DNA of 64,000 nt from positions 158,895 through 222,894 of the forward strand of contig JAFUIS010000018.1 of the NCBI GenBank assembly GCA_017468365.1, written 5' to 3'. This document shows, in pieces, positions 1 to 8,076 of this stretch (the stretch's first letter is position 1; each line of letters opens with the position of its first letter). The notes beneath the pieces were generated by a model, which saw only the letters and a program-made list of their open reading frames with translations, did not search any database and was not told the DNA's origin. The DNA comes from Oscillospiraceae bacterium (GTDB lineage: Bacteria > Bacillota > Clostridia > Oscillospirales > Ruminococcaceae). The translations under genes were made by a program, and so were the position numbers.

Positions 1-940
1 CGGCGGCGGCAAGAGAGATAACGACCCAAACGGTAGCGATGCGGCGGCTGATTTTTATTTCATCGGTTTTTCTTGCGGCCATAAAGCGAAGAAGGACCTG
101 GGGCATACCAAAATAACCAAGGCCCCAGCTGAGAGTGGAAAATACGGTGAGAAGTCCATAGACTCCGGTTTCGCCGAATACCGGTGCGCCGTTTTCGATA
201 AGCTGAAGTCCGTTTTCGCCGACAACCGGTGTTGCTATTCCGAAAAGTTCGAAGAAACCGGGTATGTTTTTTGCGTTTTCAAGCACTGCGCCTAATCCGC
301 CGGCAGAAACTGTGCTGAGAGTGAGGACAACGGAAAGGGCGACTATCATAACGATGGCCTGCATGAAGTCGGAAGCGCTTTCTGCAAGGAAGCCGCCGAG
401 AAAAGTATAGACGATTACGAAAACCGCGCCGATTATCATCATCGGAACGTAGGGAAGTCCGAAGAGGGTGGAGAAAAGTTTTCCGCAGGCTACAAAGCAG
501 CTTCCGGCATAGACAGAGAAGAAAACAAGAATGAAAATGGAAGAAATGGTGAGGAGAATTTTTTTGCCGTCCTGTTCATGGAAGCGTTTGGAAAAATAAT
601 CAGGGACGGTGATTGCGTCAACTTTTACGCTGTAACGGCGAAGGCGCTTTGCAACGATGAGCCAATTGACATAGGTGCCGGCGGCAAGGCCTGCGGCGGT
701 CCAGAAGGCATCGGCAAGTCCCATCCAATATGCAACGCCCGGAAGTCCCATCAAAAGCCAGCCGCTCATATCGGAAGCTTCGGCACTCATGGCGGTCACC
801 CATGGACCAAGACTGCGTCCGCCAAGAAAATATTCATTACTGTTCTTGTTTGCGCGTTTTGAAAAATAAACGCCTATGGCGATTACAACCGCCATATAAA
901 GAACCATTGAAATTAACATTTTTATCTGTGCGTCAGTCAT
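1..940 (-). CDS. putP: Sodium:solute symporter, PutP (sodium/proline) type, 3' end outside window
   Basis: Membrane symporter of the SSS family, most like sodium/proline symporters, which import proline with Na+. I translated the reverse strand by hand; about 313 residues are visible and the frame stays open to the window edge, so the C-terminus is missing. The N-terminus has a hydrophobic helix, then the SSS signature region EYFLGGRSLGPWVTAMSAEA followed by SDMSGWLLMGLPG, typical of PutP. Further hydrophobic segments and the FLGGFLAES loop follow. The ATG at 938-940 has a GGAGG ribosome site 7 bases upstream. Proline specificity is inferred from the SDMSGWLLMGLPG stretch and is not proven. 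Confidence 0.85.
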   Translation of the reverse strand, partial: MTDAQIKMLISMVLYMAVVIAIGVYFSKRANKNSNEYFLGGRSLGPWVTAMSAEASDMSGWLLMGLPGVAYWMGLADAFWTAAGLAAGTYVNWLIVAKRLRRYSVKVDAITVPDYFSKRFHEQDGKKILLTISSIFILVFFSVYAGSCFVACGKLFSTLFGLPYVPMMIIGAVFVIVYTFLGGFLAESASDFMQAIVMIVALSVVLTLSTVSAGGLGAVLENAKNIPGFFELFGIATPVVGENGLQLIENGAPVFGETGVYGLLTVFSTLSWGLGYFGMPQVLLRFMAARKTDEIKISRRIATVWVVISLAAA

Positions 941-975
941 GGTCTTTATCCTCCGTTGTTTAAAAACTTGAGCCC

Positions 976-1004
976 ATTATACACCTTCGTTTTATAGACC
1001 GCAA
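976..1004 (-). promoter_or_regulatory. Putative sigma-A promoter of the PutP-type symporter
   Basis: On the reverse strand, TTGCGG (999-1004) and TATAAT (976-981) are separated by 17 bases and point at the symporter start at 940. The rest of the 941-1163 gap is very AT-rich and shows no convincing gene. Confidence 0.5.
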
Positions 1005-1163
1005 TACAGAACAGATTTTATACTTTTATTAGACGATTTTATTATAAAATCTTAAATTTTATTTTAAATAAAAGAAAAAATAACTATACGAAAATATAGA
1101 ATTAAAAAAATACAAAAAATAGGGAAATAAAAATAATTCAGCAAATTAAAGCGATAATACGCA

Positions 1164-1198
1164 AAAACGGCTCCGAAGAGGAACTTCGGAGCCGTTTT
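1164..1198 (-). terminator. Rho-independent terminator after the GT2 gene
   Basis: A perfect 15-bp stem (1164-1178 with 1184-1198) has a 5-base loop and is flanked by T runs on both strands. It sits just past the stop of the reverse-strand glycosyltransferase, so it terminates that gene and may work in both directions. Confidence 0.8.
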
Positions 1199-1202
1199 TA
1201 TT

Positions 1203-2138
1203 TTATATTTTTTCTTCAATAATATATTTAGGTCGGTGTTTGGTTTCAAGATAAGCGCGGCAGACATATTGTCCCACAACGCCGAGAGCGGTGAGATTAA
1301 GACCGGTGCAAAGGAAAACAGAAGCGATAATCCAGCCGGCGGAACCTTTGAGCACGCCGCAAAAAGCGAGCACCGCCATAATGAGCATGGAGATTACCGA
1401 AAGAGCGCAGGTGAGCACGCCGCCGAAAAGGATAAGGCTGACGGGCTTTACGCTGAAGGAAGTTATGCCGTTCCAGGCAAGGTCGAGCATTTTTCCAAGG
1501 CTGTATTTGCTTTCGCCGGCAAAGCGCTCTCTTCTTTCGTAATAGACTTTGTCGCTTTTGAAACCGAGCATCGGTACCATTCCGCGAAGGAAAAGATTGA
1601 CTTCGTCAAAGTCGGAAAGGGCTTCGAGGGCTTTTTTGCTCATAAGGCGATAATCCGCATGATTGAAGATTATGTGGGTGCCGAAAAACTCCATGAGTTT
1701 ATAATAACCTTCGGCGGTGAAGCGCTTCATGAATTTGTCGGTGCTTCGTTTGTTGCGCACGCCGTAAACGATTTCGCAGCCGCCGTTATATTTTTCTATC
1801 ATTTCGTCCATGGCGTCGATATCGTCCTGAAGGTCGGCATCAACGGAAATCGCGGCATCGCAAAATTCTTTTGATTCCATAAGTCCCGCAAGAAGAGCAT
1901 TCTGGTGGCCGCGGTTGCGGCTGAGCTTTATTCCGCGGAAAATTTCGTTTTCCTTATGAGAGTTTTCTATCATTTTCCAGGTGGAATCGCGGGAGCCGTC
2001 ATCGACGAAAAGCACGCGGCTTTCGGCTGAGATGAGGCCTTTTTCCATAAGGCTTTTATATTTTTCGGTCATTACGCGGATAGTTTCCGGGAGGACCTTT
2101 TCTTCGTTGTAGCAAGGGATAACGGTATATAAAATCAA
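1203..2138 (-). CDS. Family 2 glycosyltransferase, GtrB/DPM1-like (polyprenyl-phosphate sugar transferase)
   Basis: Predicted membrane-anchored GT2 enzyme of 311 residues that moves a sugar from a nucleotide donor to undecaprenyl phosphate, as GtrB/DpmA-type proteins do. It begins with VIPCYNEEKVLPETI, followed by FVDDGSRDST and the catalytic-type SVDADLQDD near residue 100. A conserved RNKRSTDKFMKR segment follows. Two strongly hydrophobic helices near residues 228-300 form the C-terminal anchor. It lies 4 bases past the RsuA-type gene, so the two are probably co-transcribed. A GtrA-like protein is encoded divergently at 2927. Together they could form a cell-surface glycosylation system; the sugar is unknown. 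Confidence 0.88.
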   Translation of the reverse strand: MILYTVIPCYNEEKVLPETIRVMTEKYKSLMEKGLISAESRVLFVDDGSRDSTWKMIENSHKENEIFRGIKLSRNRGHQNALLAGLMESKEFCDAAISVDADLQDDIDAMDEMIEKYNGGCEIVYGVRNKRSTDKFMKRFTAEGYYKLMEFFGTHIIFNHADYRLMSKKALEALSDFDEVNLFLRGMVPMLGFKSDKVYYERRERFAGESKYSLGKMLDLAWNGITSFSVKPVSLILFGGVLTCALSVISMLIMAVLAFCGVLKGSAGWIIASVFLCTGLNLTALGVVGQYVCRAYLETKHRPKYIIEEKI

Positions 2139-2142
2139 ATTT

Positions 2143-2841
2143 TCACCTGCTTTCTATAAGTGCGGTTTCTTCTTCGGAAAGTTCGCGGCATTCGCCTTCG
2201 GCAAGATCATCCGGAAGGAGGAATTTTCCCATGGAGAGCCTTTTGAGTTCGGTGACTTTTGCACCGAAACAGCCAAACATTCTTTTTATCTGGTGATATC
2301 TTCCCTCCGAAAGGGTGACGAAAGATGTATATTCACCTGTTTTTTCAAGCTTTGCGGTTTTGCAGACGCCGTCGCTGAGCATCACACCTTTTTCAAAAGC
2401 GACCGCCATTTCATTGGTGACGGGAAGGTCGATGGTGACTGCGTATTTTTTTGAAACGTGCTTTTTCGGCGAAAGGATACGGTGGGCAAAATCGCCGTCA
2501 TCGGTGATTATCATAAGACCGGTGGTATCTTTATCAAGGCGACCTGCGGGAAAAAGTCCGCTGCGCATAAGATCCGGCGGAACGAGTTTGAGAACGGTTT
2601 TCTGGGCGGGGTCTTCGGTGGCAGAAACGTAGCCTTTTGGCTTATTGAGGACGAGATAGGTATGGGCTTTTCCGTTTATCCTTTTGCCGTCAAAGATTAT
2701 TTCGTCGGTTTCAGCCGCTTTATATTCCGAAGAACGGATAGCGGCGCCGTTTACGAAAACTTTTCCGGAGGAGATTGCGGATTTTGCTTCCTTTCGGGAA
2801 AGCCCGGTACGGGAAGAGATTATTTTATCGAGTCTTTCCAA
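2143..2841 (-). CDS. 16S/23S rRNA pseudouridine synthase, RsuA/RluB family
   Basis: Pseudouridine synthase of about 232 residues, probably acting on 16S rRNA like RsuA. An N-terminal S4 RNA-binding domain (ERLDKIISSRTGLSRKEAK) is followed by the catalytic GRLDKDTTGL motif near residue 100, where the Asp is the nucleophile, and by the EGRYHQIKRMF motif. I chose the TTG at 2839-2841 because GGAGGG lies 9 bases upstream and the product then starts (M)ERLDKII, as family members do; an in-frame ATG at 2862 has no ribosome site. A second RsuA/RluB paralogue is at 56147. Confidence 0.88.
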   Translation of the reverse strand: MERLDKIISSRTGLSRKEAKSAISSGKVFVNGAAIRSSEYKAAETDEIIFDGKRINGKAHTYLVLNKPKGYVSATEDPAQKTVLKLVPPDLMRSGLFPAGRLDKDTTGLMIITDDGDFAHRILSPKKHVSKKYAVTIDLPVTNEMAVAFEKGVMLSDGVCKTAKLEKTGEYTSFVTLSEGRYHQIKRMFGCFGAKVTELKRLSMGKFLLPDDLAEGECRELSEEETALIESR

Positions 2842-2926
2842 AAAAACGCGCCCTCCTTTCATGGTACTTGATTTCGGCGGTGAAAAAATATAAAATGAAT
2901 ATAAACTAAATCAAAAGGAAAAAAAC

Positions 2927-3379
2927 ATGCTAAAAAAATTCTTTGAACTTTTGGGAAAAGGTGACCTGAAAGGCCTTTTCATTGAACCGACGGAAGACGG
3001 ATTTTTGCAGTTCTTCCGATACATATTCGTCGGCGGAGCAAGTTTTGTGACGGATTACGTGCTTTTACATATTATCACGGAACTTGGAGTTTATTACCTT
3101 GTTTCGGGTGTGATATCCTTTATTGCCGGACTTTGGGTGAACTTTGCGCTTTCGAAACTTCTTGTTTTCAGCAAAAAAACCGGCGGAAAAGAAAGAGCAA
3201 AGGAATTCACCGTTTTTGCAATAGTGGCGGTTTTCGGACTTGTTATCACGGAAGCTTTGATGTGGATTTTCACCGAAAAGCTTTTGTGGTATTACATGAT
3301 ATCGAAGGCGGTTGCCGCGGTGATAGTCCTTTTCTGGAACTTTTTTATGAAAAAAATACTTCTTTACCGAAAGAAATAA
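2927..3379 (+). CDS. GtrA-like membrane protein
   Basis: Small integral membrane protein of 150 residues with four hydrophobic helices and the GtrA family pattern: FFRYIFVGGASFVTDY at the first helix, LWVNFALSKLLVF between helices two and three, and WNFFMKKILLYR at the end. GtrA-like proteins are thought to help flip or handle undecaprenyl-phosphate sugars. The partner type, a GtrB-like GT2, is encoded 0.8 kb away on the other strand. A strong AAAAGGAAAAAAAC leader precedes the ATG, and a terminator follows at once, so it is probably monocistronic. Confidence 0.85.
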   Translation: MLKKFFELLGKGDLKGLFIEPTEDGFLQFFRYIFVGGASFVTDYVLLHIITELGVYYLVSGVISFIAGLWVNFALSKLLVFSKKTGGKERAKEFTVFAIVAVFGLVITEALMWIFTEKLLWYYMISKAVAAVIVLFWNFFMKKILLYRKK

Positions 3380-3384
3380 AAGCT

Positions 3385-3411
3385 GCGCGCCAAAAACGGC
3401 GCGCTTTTTTT
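3385..3411 (+). terminator. Terminator after gtrA-like gene
   Basis: GCGCGCC (3385-3391) pairs with GGCGCGC (3398-3404) around a 6-base A-rich loop, followed by a run of T. It ends the GtrA-like transcript and touches the stop codon of the convergent guanine deaminase gene. Confidence 0.8.
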
Positions 3412-4690
3412 ATTCAAGGTCTATGTATTTTCCGGCGACGCATTTTGCAACGATCTTTACGTCGGTATAAAGATAGCAGATGCGTTCAAGACGGTCGTGC
3501 ATGGAAAGTTTTTTGGGGGTATACAGCGCGGAATCGTCGAGGACGACGGCATCAAACTCATAGCCGTCTTCAAAAGCACCGACTTTTCCGAAAAAGCTTC
3601 CGCCGCCGCGGGTCGCCATATAGAAAGCGTCAGCAACGGAAAGGGGTTTGAGGTTTTGATCAACAAGTCTCCAGCGAAGTTTGGACGCGACAATGGAATC
3701 GGTGATGGCACGGAAAATGGAAAGGGTGCTTCCGCCGGCAAGGTCGCTTCCGAGACCGACTTTGAGACCTCTTTCAAGATATTTGCGTGCGGGGGCAATT
3801 CCGGTGGCAACGTTCATGTTGGACTGGGGACAAAGGGCAATCCAAACGCCGCGTTTTTCGATAAGGTCGAGTTCCTCTTCGGAAGAATAAACGCAGTGAG
3901 CCATAATGGTGGGGCAGTTTTCGCCTCCGAAAAGACCGAATTTATCATAAGCTTCACCATAAAAAGCGGCATAGGGGCAAAGTTCTTTTACCCATGCAAT
4001 CTCGCCCTGGTTTTCTGAAAGGTGGGACTGCATTGCAACGCCGTATTTTTTTTGGATTTCGCCGAGTCTTTCCATGACCTCGTCGGAACAGGTTGGGGTG
4101 AATCTTGGGGTGAGGATGGGCTTGGTGTTTTCGAATTTTCCGGCGGTTTCAAAGACCCATTTTTCGGTATCGTTTCCGGAAACCGCGGCGCTTTCCTCAC
4201 GGATATAATCCGGGCAGTTGCGGTCCATGTTGACTTTTCCGACATAGGTTTTAAGGCCGGTCTTATCGAGCATTTCCATCAGAAGTTCCGTTGCGGGAAC
4301 ATGTCTTGACGCAAAGATACTTGCTCTTGTTGTGGCGCTTTTTCTAAGGTCGCGGACAAAAGGAGCATAGGCTTTTTTTGCATATTCAAGGTTTTCAAAA
4401 GCAGCCTCTTCCGGGAAGGCATATTTTTCAAGCCAGCCGAGAAGTTCTTCGTCCATGCCGGTTCCTATATAGGAATACTGTGCGGCATGAACGTGAAGGT
4501 CGGAAAAACCGGGGATTATTATTTTGTCGCCGAAATCGGTGAGTTCGGCATTTTTCCATTCTTCCGGAATTTTGGAAACTATCCCTTTGCAAAGACCGTC
4601 TTCGCAAAGAACGTAGCTGTTTTCGTGAATTTCAATTTCACGTTTTTCGTTGGAGTGGAAAACGTGACCTTTCCAAATAAAACGGGACAT
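3410..4690 (-). CDS. guaD: Guanine deaminase (amidohydrolase family)
   Basis: Predicted cytosolic zinc enzyme of 426 residues that deaminates guanine to xanthine in purine salvage or breakdown. Metal ligands are seen in order: HVH in PGFSDLHVHAAQY (His66, His68), the His in QSHLSE, the His in MAHCVYS, and the Asp in GLGSDLAGG. The segments VGKVNMDRNCPDYIREES and PRFTPTCSDE are typical of guanine deaminases rather than of cytosine or adenosine deaminases. The gene starts 21 bases past the YgiQ stop, so the two may share a transcript. Length matches the family. Confidence 0.9.
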   Translation of the reverse strand: MSRFIWKGHVFHSNEKREIEIHENSYVLCEDGLCKGIVSKIPEEWKNAELTDFGDKIIIPGFSDLHVHAAQYSYIGTGMDEELLGWLEKYAFPEEAAFENLEYAKKAYAPFVRDLRKSATTRASIFASRHVPATELLMEMLDKTGLKTYVGKVNMDRNCPDYIREESAAVSGNDTEKWVFETAGKFENTKPILTPRFTPTCSDEVMERLGEIQKKYGVAMQSHLSENQGEIAWVKELCPYAAFYGEAYDKFGLFGGENCPTIMAHCVYSSEEELDLIEKRGVWIALCPQSNMNVATGIAPARKYLERGLKVGLGSDLAGGSTLSIFRAITDSIVASKLRWRLVDQNLKPLSVADAFYMATRGGGSFFGKVGAFEDGYEFDAVVLDDSALYTPKKLSMHDRLERICYLYTDVKIVAKCVAGKYIDLE

Positions 4691-4711
4691 GGCGTGAAAC
4701 TCCTTTGCTGA

Positions 4712-6622
4712 TTAATATCTGCGTTTGGGTTTTTTGGATTTTCCGGAGAGTTTGGGATTTTTGCGTTTGCCGCCGGTCTGCTCGGCCTTTTTGTAATAGG
4801 TTCCGTTTTTGTCGGCAATATTTTTTGCGCGGAAATCTTCGCGTACAATGCAGCCGGGGTCGTTTCCGATAAGGTCTTCGCGGTGAGCCTTGCGAAGTGC
4901 GGTGCGAACGGCGTCTGCGTTTTCGGGAATGTAATACTGCAAAAGAGCGCGCTGAAGAGCCTTGTCTTCGGAAGATGTGGGAACGTAGACTTCCTTCATG
5001 GTATAGGGGTCAAGACCGGTGTAGAACATGCAGGTGGAAACGGTTCCCGGGGTGGGATAGAAATCCTGGACCTGTTCCGGGCGCATATTGTATTTTTTGA
5101 GGAACTGGGCAACGGCAACCGCGTCCTTAATGGTGCTTCCCGGGTGGGAAGACATGAGATATGGAACGAGGTACTGTTCTTTGCCTGCGGACTTTGTGAG
5201 TTCCATGAAGCGGTTCTGGAAACGGACGAAGGTTTCGATATGGGGTTTGCCCATCATATCAAGGACGCCGGCGCTGCAATGTTCCGGAGCGACTTTGAGG
5301 TGGCCGCTGACGTGGTATCTTACAAGGTCTTTGAAGAATTTATCGTCATCGTCAGCCATTACGTAGTCGTAACGGATTCCGCTTCGGATAAAAACGGCTT
5401 TGACTTTCGGAAGAGCGCGAAGTTCGCGAAGAATGTCAAGATATTCGCTGTGGTCAGCGATAAGGTTGGGGCAGGGTTCCGGCGCAAGACATTTTTTGCC
5501 GGCACAGAGACCGAGCTTTTTCTGTTTTTCGCAGGCGGGGTTGCGGAAGTTTGCGGAAGGACCGCCGACGTCGTGGATATAGCCCTTGAAGCGGGGGTCT
5601 GCGATAAGGAGTTTTGCTTCCGCGATTATGGATTCGCGGCTTCGGCTGGTGACGAATCTTCCCTGGTGGAAAGCAAGGGCACAGAAATTGCATCCGCCAA
5701 AACAGCCGCGGTTATGGGTTATGGAGAAAAGGACTTCTTCGATTGCGGGAACGCCGCCCATTTTTTCATAAACCGGGTGGTAATCACGCATATAGGGAAG
5801 GGCAAAGACCTCGTCCAGTTCCTGTTGATTAAGAGGAGCGGAAGGCGGGTTTTGCACAAGCATCATTTTTCCGTGGCGCTGGATTATCTTTTTGCCGCGG
5901 ATATGGTCCTGTTCGTCCTGCTGTTTTCTGGTAGCGATAGCATATTCTTTTTTGTCCTCGCAGACTTTTTCGAAAGAGGGACATTCCACCGCGGGACCGG
6001 GTTCATATTCGCTTACGGGAACAAGATAGCAGGTTCCGCGGATATCGGTCATGGTGCAGGGGAATTCGCCGTTGTTGAGTCTTTCGGCAATTTCAAGGGT
6101 CTGGTGTTCGCCCATTCCGTAGGAAAGAAGGTCGGCTTTTGAATCCACAAGAACGGAGGGCATGACCTTGTTTTCCCAATAATCATAGTGGGCAAAACGG
6201 CGAAGGGAAGCTTCGATTCCGCCGATGATGACCGGAACGTCGGGATAGATGGATTTTATTTTTCGGCTGTATACGGTGACGGCTCTGTCAGGGCGAAGAC
6301 CGGCTTTTTTGCCCGGGGAATAGGCGTCGTCGCGGCGTTTGCGCTTTGCAACGGTGTAATGCGCCACCATGGAGTCGATATTGCCCGCGGAAACAAGGAA
6401 GCCCAGACGGGGTTTTCCAAAGCGGGTGAAATCATAGTTGCTTTTCCAGTCCGGCTGGGCAAGGATAGCAACGCGGTAGCCTCGGCTTTCAAGAAGTCTT
6501 GAAAGAATGGCAGGACCGAAGGAAGGGTGGTCAACATATGCATCGCCGGTGACAAAGACAAAATCCACTTCGTCCCAGCCGCGTTTTTTCATATCTTCTT
6601 TATTGATGGGCAGAAAAGGCAT
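4712..6622 (-). CDS. YgiQ family radical SAM protein
   Basis: Radical SAM protein of 636 residues belonging to the YgiQ family; the reaction is not known to me. The N-terminus (FVFVTGDAYVDHPSFGPAI) resembles a cobalamin-binding-like domain. The cluster motif CFGGCNFC lies near residue 310, and the C-terminal domain includes PEQVQDFYPTPGT. The last about 30 residues are very basic (Lys/Arg/Pro rich), a common tail in this family that may contact nucleic acid. The ATG has a GGAGG site upstream (reverse complement of 6629-6633). The family is widespread and normally about this length. Confidence 0.9.
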   Translation of the reverse strand: MPFLPINKEDMKKRGWDEVDFVFVTGDAYVDHPSFGPAILSRLLESRGYRVAILAQPDWKSNYDFTRFGKPRLGFLVSAGNIDSMVAHYTVAKRKRRDDAYSPGKKAGLRPDRAVTVYSRKIKSIYPDVPVIIGGIEASLRRFAHYDYWENKVMPSVLVDSKADLLSYGMGEHQTLEIAERLNNGEFPCTMTDIRGTCYLVPVSEYEPGPAVECPSFEKVCEDKKEYAIATRKQQDEQDHIRGKKIIQRHGKMMLVQNPPSAPLNQQELDEVFALPYMRDYHPVYEKMGGVPAIEEVLFSITHNRGCFGGCNFCALAFHQGRFVTSRSRESIIAEAKLLIADPRFKGYIHDVGGPSANFRNPACEKQKKLGLCAGKKCLAPEPCPNLIADHSEYLDILRELRALPKVKAVFIRSGIRYDYVMADDDDKFFKDLVRYHVSGHLKVAPEHCSAGVLDMMGKPHIETFVRFQNRFMELTKSAGKEQYLVPYLMSSHPGSTIKDAVAVAQFLKKYNMRPEQVQDFYPTPGTVSTCMFYTGLDPYTMKEVYVPTSSEDKALQRALLQYYIPENADAVRTALRKAHREDLIGNDPGCIVREDFRAKNIADKNGTYYKKAEQTGGKRKNPKLSGKSKKPKRRY

Positions 6623-6732
6623 TGCGCTACCTCCGAAAAAATATTTACATTTAATAATAACATAAAAATCATAAATATTAAAGAAGATTTTATTACCTTT
6701 CGGAATATAATAATATCTTTACAATTTGTTCA

Positions 6733-6761
6733 TTGACTTATAGCGGCAAAGAAAATAAAAT
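6733..6761 (+). promoter_or_regulatory. Putative sigma-A promoter of the small membrane protein/AAC(6')-like operon
   Basis: TTGACT (6733-6738) and TAAAAT (6756-6761) are spaced by exactly 17 bases, about 37 bases ahead of the start codon at 6798. Confidence 0.55.
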
Positions 6762-6797
6762 TCAGGTAGAAAGTTTTTTCCGAAAAGAGGTTTTTAT

Positions 6798-6974
6798 ATG
6801 GAAAAATTGTTTGATTTATCAGTGTTCATGGGTGCGCCGACGTTTTTTGAAAAGACCGAAGGAATTATAAACACCGGCGGCGAAGGACTGGGACTTATGA
6901 TAGCCGCGGGCGCAGCGGCAGTTGTTGCCCTTGGCGGAATTATATTTTTCTTTGTGAGCGGGAGCAAAAAATGA
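6798..6974 (+). CDS. Small single-pass membrane protein, unknown function
   Basis: Open frame of 58 residues found by direct reading. A polar N-terminal third is followed by a glycine-rich hydrophobic helix (GLGLMIAAGAAAVVALGGII, then FFFV) and a short GSKK tail, so one membrane segment with the positive end inside is likely. A GAAAAGAGG site lies 8 bases upstream of the ATG. Its TGA overlaps the ATG of the acetyltransferase in an ATGA junction, which suggests translational coupling. I do not recognise the family. Confidence 0.65.
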   Translation: MEKLFDLSVFMGAPTFFEKTEGIINTGGEGLGLMIAAGAAAVVALGGIIFFFVSGSKK

Positions 6975-7408
6975 TAAGAAAAGCTGATGAAAAAGATATC
7001 CGCGACCTTGCAAGGCTTGCTTCTTTGCCGGAAGTTTGGGGCGGAACAGAAGATGAACTTTGCGAAGATTTTCGTGAGCTTCTGGGTTCTTCCAAAAATC
7101 TTGTGGCGGTAAAAGAACTTGACGGAAAAATCGTTGCTTTTGCCAATATCCGTATAAGAAGCGAATACGTTGCGGGAACAAAAACTTCACCTGTCGCGTA
7201 TCTTGAAGGAATCGCGGTGGAAGAAAGTTTCCGCAGAAAGGGAATTGCAAGGGAGATTTTTGATTTTTGTACCGAATGGGCAAAAGAAAAGGGTTGTACG
7301 GAATTCGGAAGCGATTGCCTTATAACAAATGAAGAAAGTTATGCGCTTCATATGGCGCTCGGATTCGAAGAAATCGAGCGCACCGTTCATTTTGCGAAAA
7401 AGATATAA
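6971..7408 (+). CDS. GNAT acetyltransferase resembling aminoglycoside 6'-N-acetyltransferases
   Basis: GNAT-fold enzyme of 145 residues. Beyond the general acetyl-CoA loop (EESFRRKGIAREI), it shows the series typical of AAC(6') enzymes: IRSEYVAG, then SPVAYLEGIAV, EWAKEKGCTEFGSD, and HMALGFEEIERTVHFAKK. In known AAC(6') proteins these segments build the aminoglycoside site and the acetyl-CoA pocket. The natural substrate cannot be told from sequence; many chromosomal relatives have no proven resistance role. It is coupled to the 58-residue membrane protein upstream and followed by a strong terminator, so the two form a small operon. Confidence 0.78.
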   Translation: MIRKADEKDIRDLARLASLPEVWGGTEDELCEDFRELLGSSKNLVAVKELDGKIVAFANIRIRSEYVAGTKTSPVAYLEGIAVEESFRRKGIAREIFDFCTEWAKEKGCTEFGSDCLITNEESYALHMALGFEEIERTVHFAKKI

Positions 7409-7414
7409 AAAATA

Positions 7415-7446
7415 AAAATCCCGCCGGGAAGGGCGGGATTTTTTTA
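7415..7446. terminator. Bidirectional terminator between acetyltransferase and UDG genes
   Basis: AAAATCCCGCC pairs with GGCGGGATTT around a short GGGAA loop, with T runs on both sides. It lies between convergent genes and can serve both. Confidence 0.85.
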
Positions 7447-8013
7447 TCAGTAGGTTTCGGGGCAAAGTTCCTTGATTTTTGCCTGAAGAGCAAAGAAATC
7501 CTCCATTGCGGCGGGTTTTTGGTTGGGATTGCGAAGAAGCGCCGCCGGATGGAAAGTTCCCATAACGAGGCGGCCGTCTTTTTCAATGAACTGGCCGTGT
7601 TCCTTGGTGACCTTGAAATTGGGGTCGATAAAGCGGATAGCGGCGACTCTTCCAAGGCAGACGATTATTTTTGGGTCGATGAGTTCTATCTGTTTATTGA
7701 GCCAGGGGCGGCATGCCGAAACTTCATCTTCTTCCGGATCACGGTTTTTGGGAGGACGGCATTTTACCATATTGGCGATATAGATATTTTTATCGCGGGA
7801 AAGATCGACGACGGAAAGCATTTTATCGAGAAGCATTCCGCCGCGTCCGACAAAAGGCTGACCCTGAAGGTCTTCGTTTTCGCCGGGGCCTTCGCCGATG
7901 AAAAGGATCTTTGCGTTCGGATTTCCGATTCCGAAGACGACGTTGGTGCGGGTTTCACAGAGTTTGCAGTTTTTGCAGTCAAGACATTCCTTGCGAAGTT
8001 CATCAAGAGACAT
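7447..8013 (-). CDS. Uracil-DNA glycosylase, family 4 (Fe-S type)
   Basis: Base-excision repair enzyme of 188 residues that removes uracil from DNA. The N-terminal ECLDCKNCKLCETR region supplies cluster cysteines, with further cysteines in VKCRPPKNRD and SACRPW; family 4 and 5 enzymes bind a 4Fe-4S cluster this way. Motif A is GEGPGENEDLQGQPF, and the second active-site motif is FHPAALLRNP. I chose the ATG at 8013 because GGAGG lies 8 bases upstream; a longer in-frame start at 8052 would add an unlikely hydrophobic tail. Confidence 0.9.
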   Translation of the reverse strand: MSLDELRKECLDCKNCKLCETRTNVVFGIGNPNAKILFIGEGPGENEDLQGQPFVGRGGMLLDKMLSVVDLSRDKNIYIANMVKCRPPKNRDPEEDEVSACRPWLNKQIELIDPKIIVCLGRVAAIRFIDPNFKVTKEHGQFIEKDGRLVMGTFHPAALLRNPNQKPAAMEDFFALQAKIKELCPETY

Positions 8014-8076
8014 AGCGATTCCTCCGAGAAAAAGTATAGGAATATAATACATTAAATCGGCGGAATTATCAAGGGG

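Noticed and set aside
1064-1279. 71-residue reverse ORF in the AT-rich gap
   Set aside because: Low-complexity Phe/Tyr/Ile sequence running through a terminator; no ribosome site.
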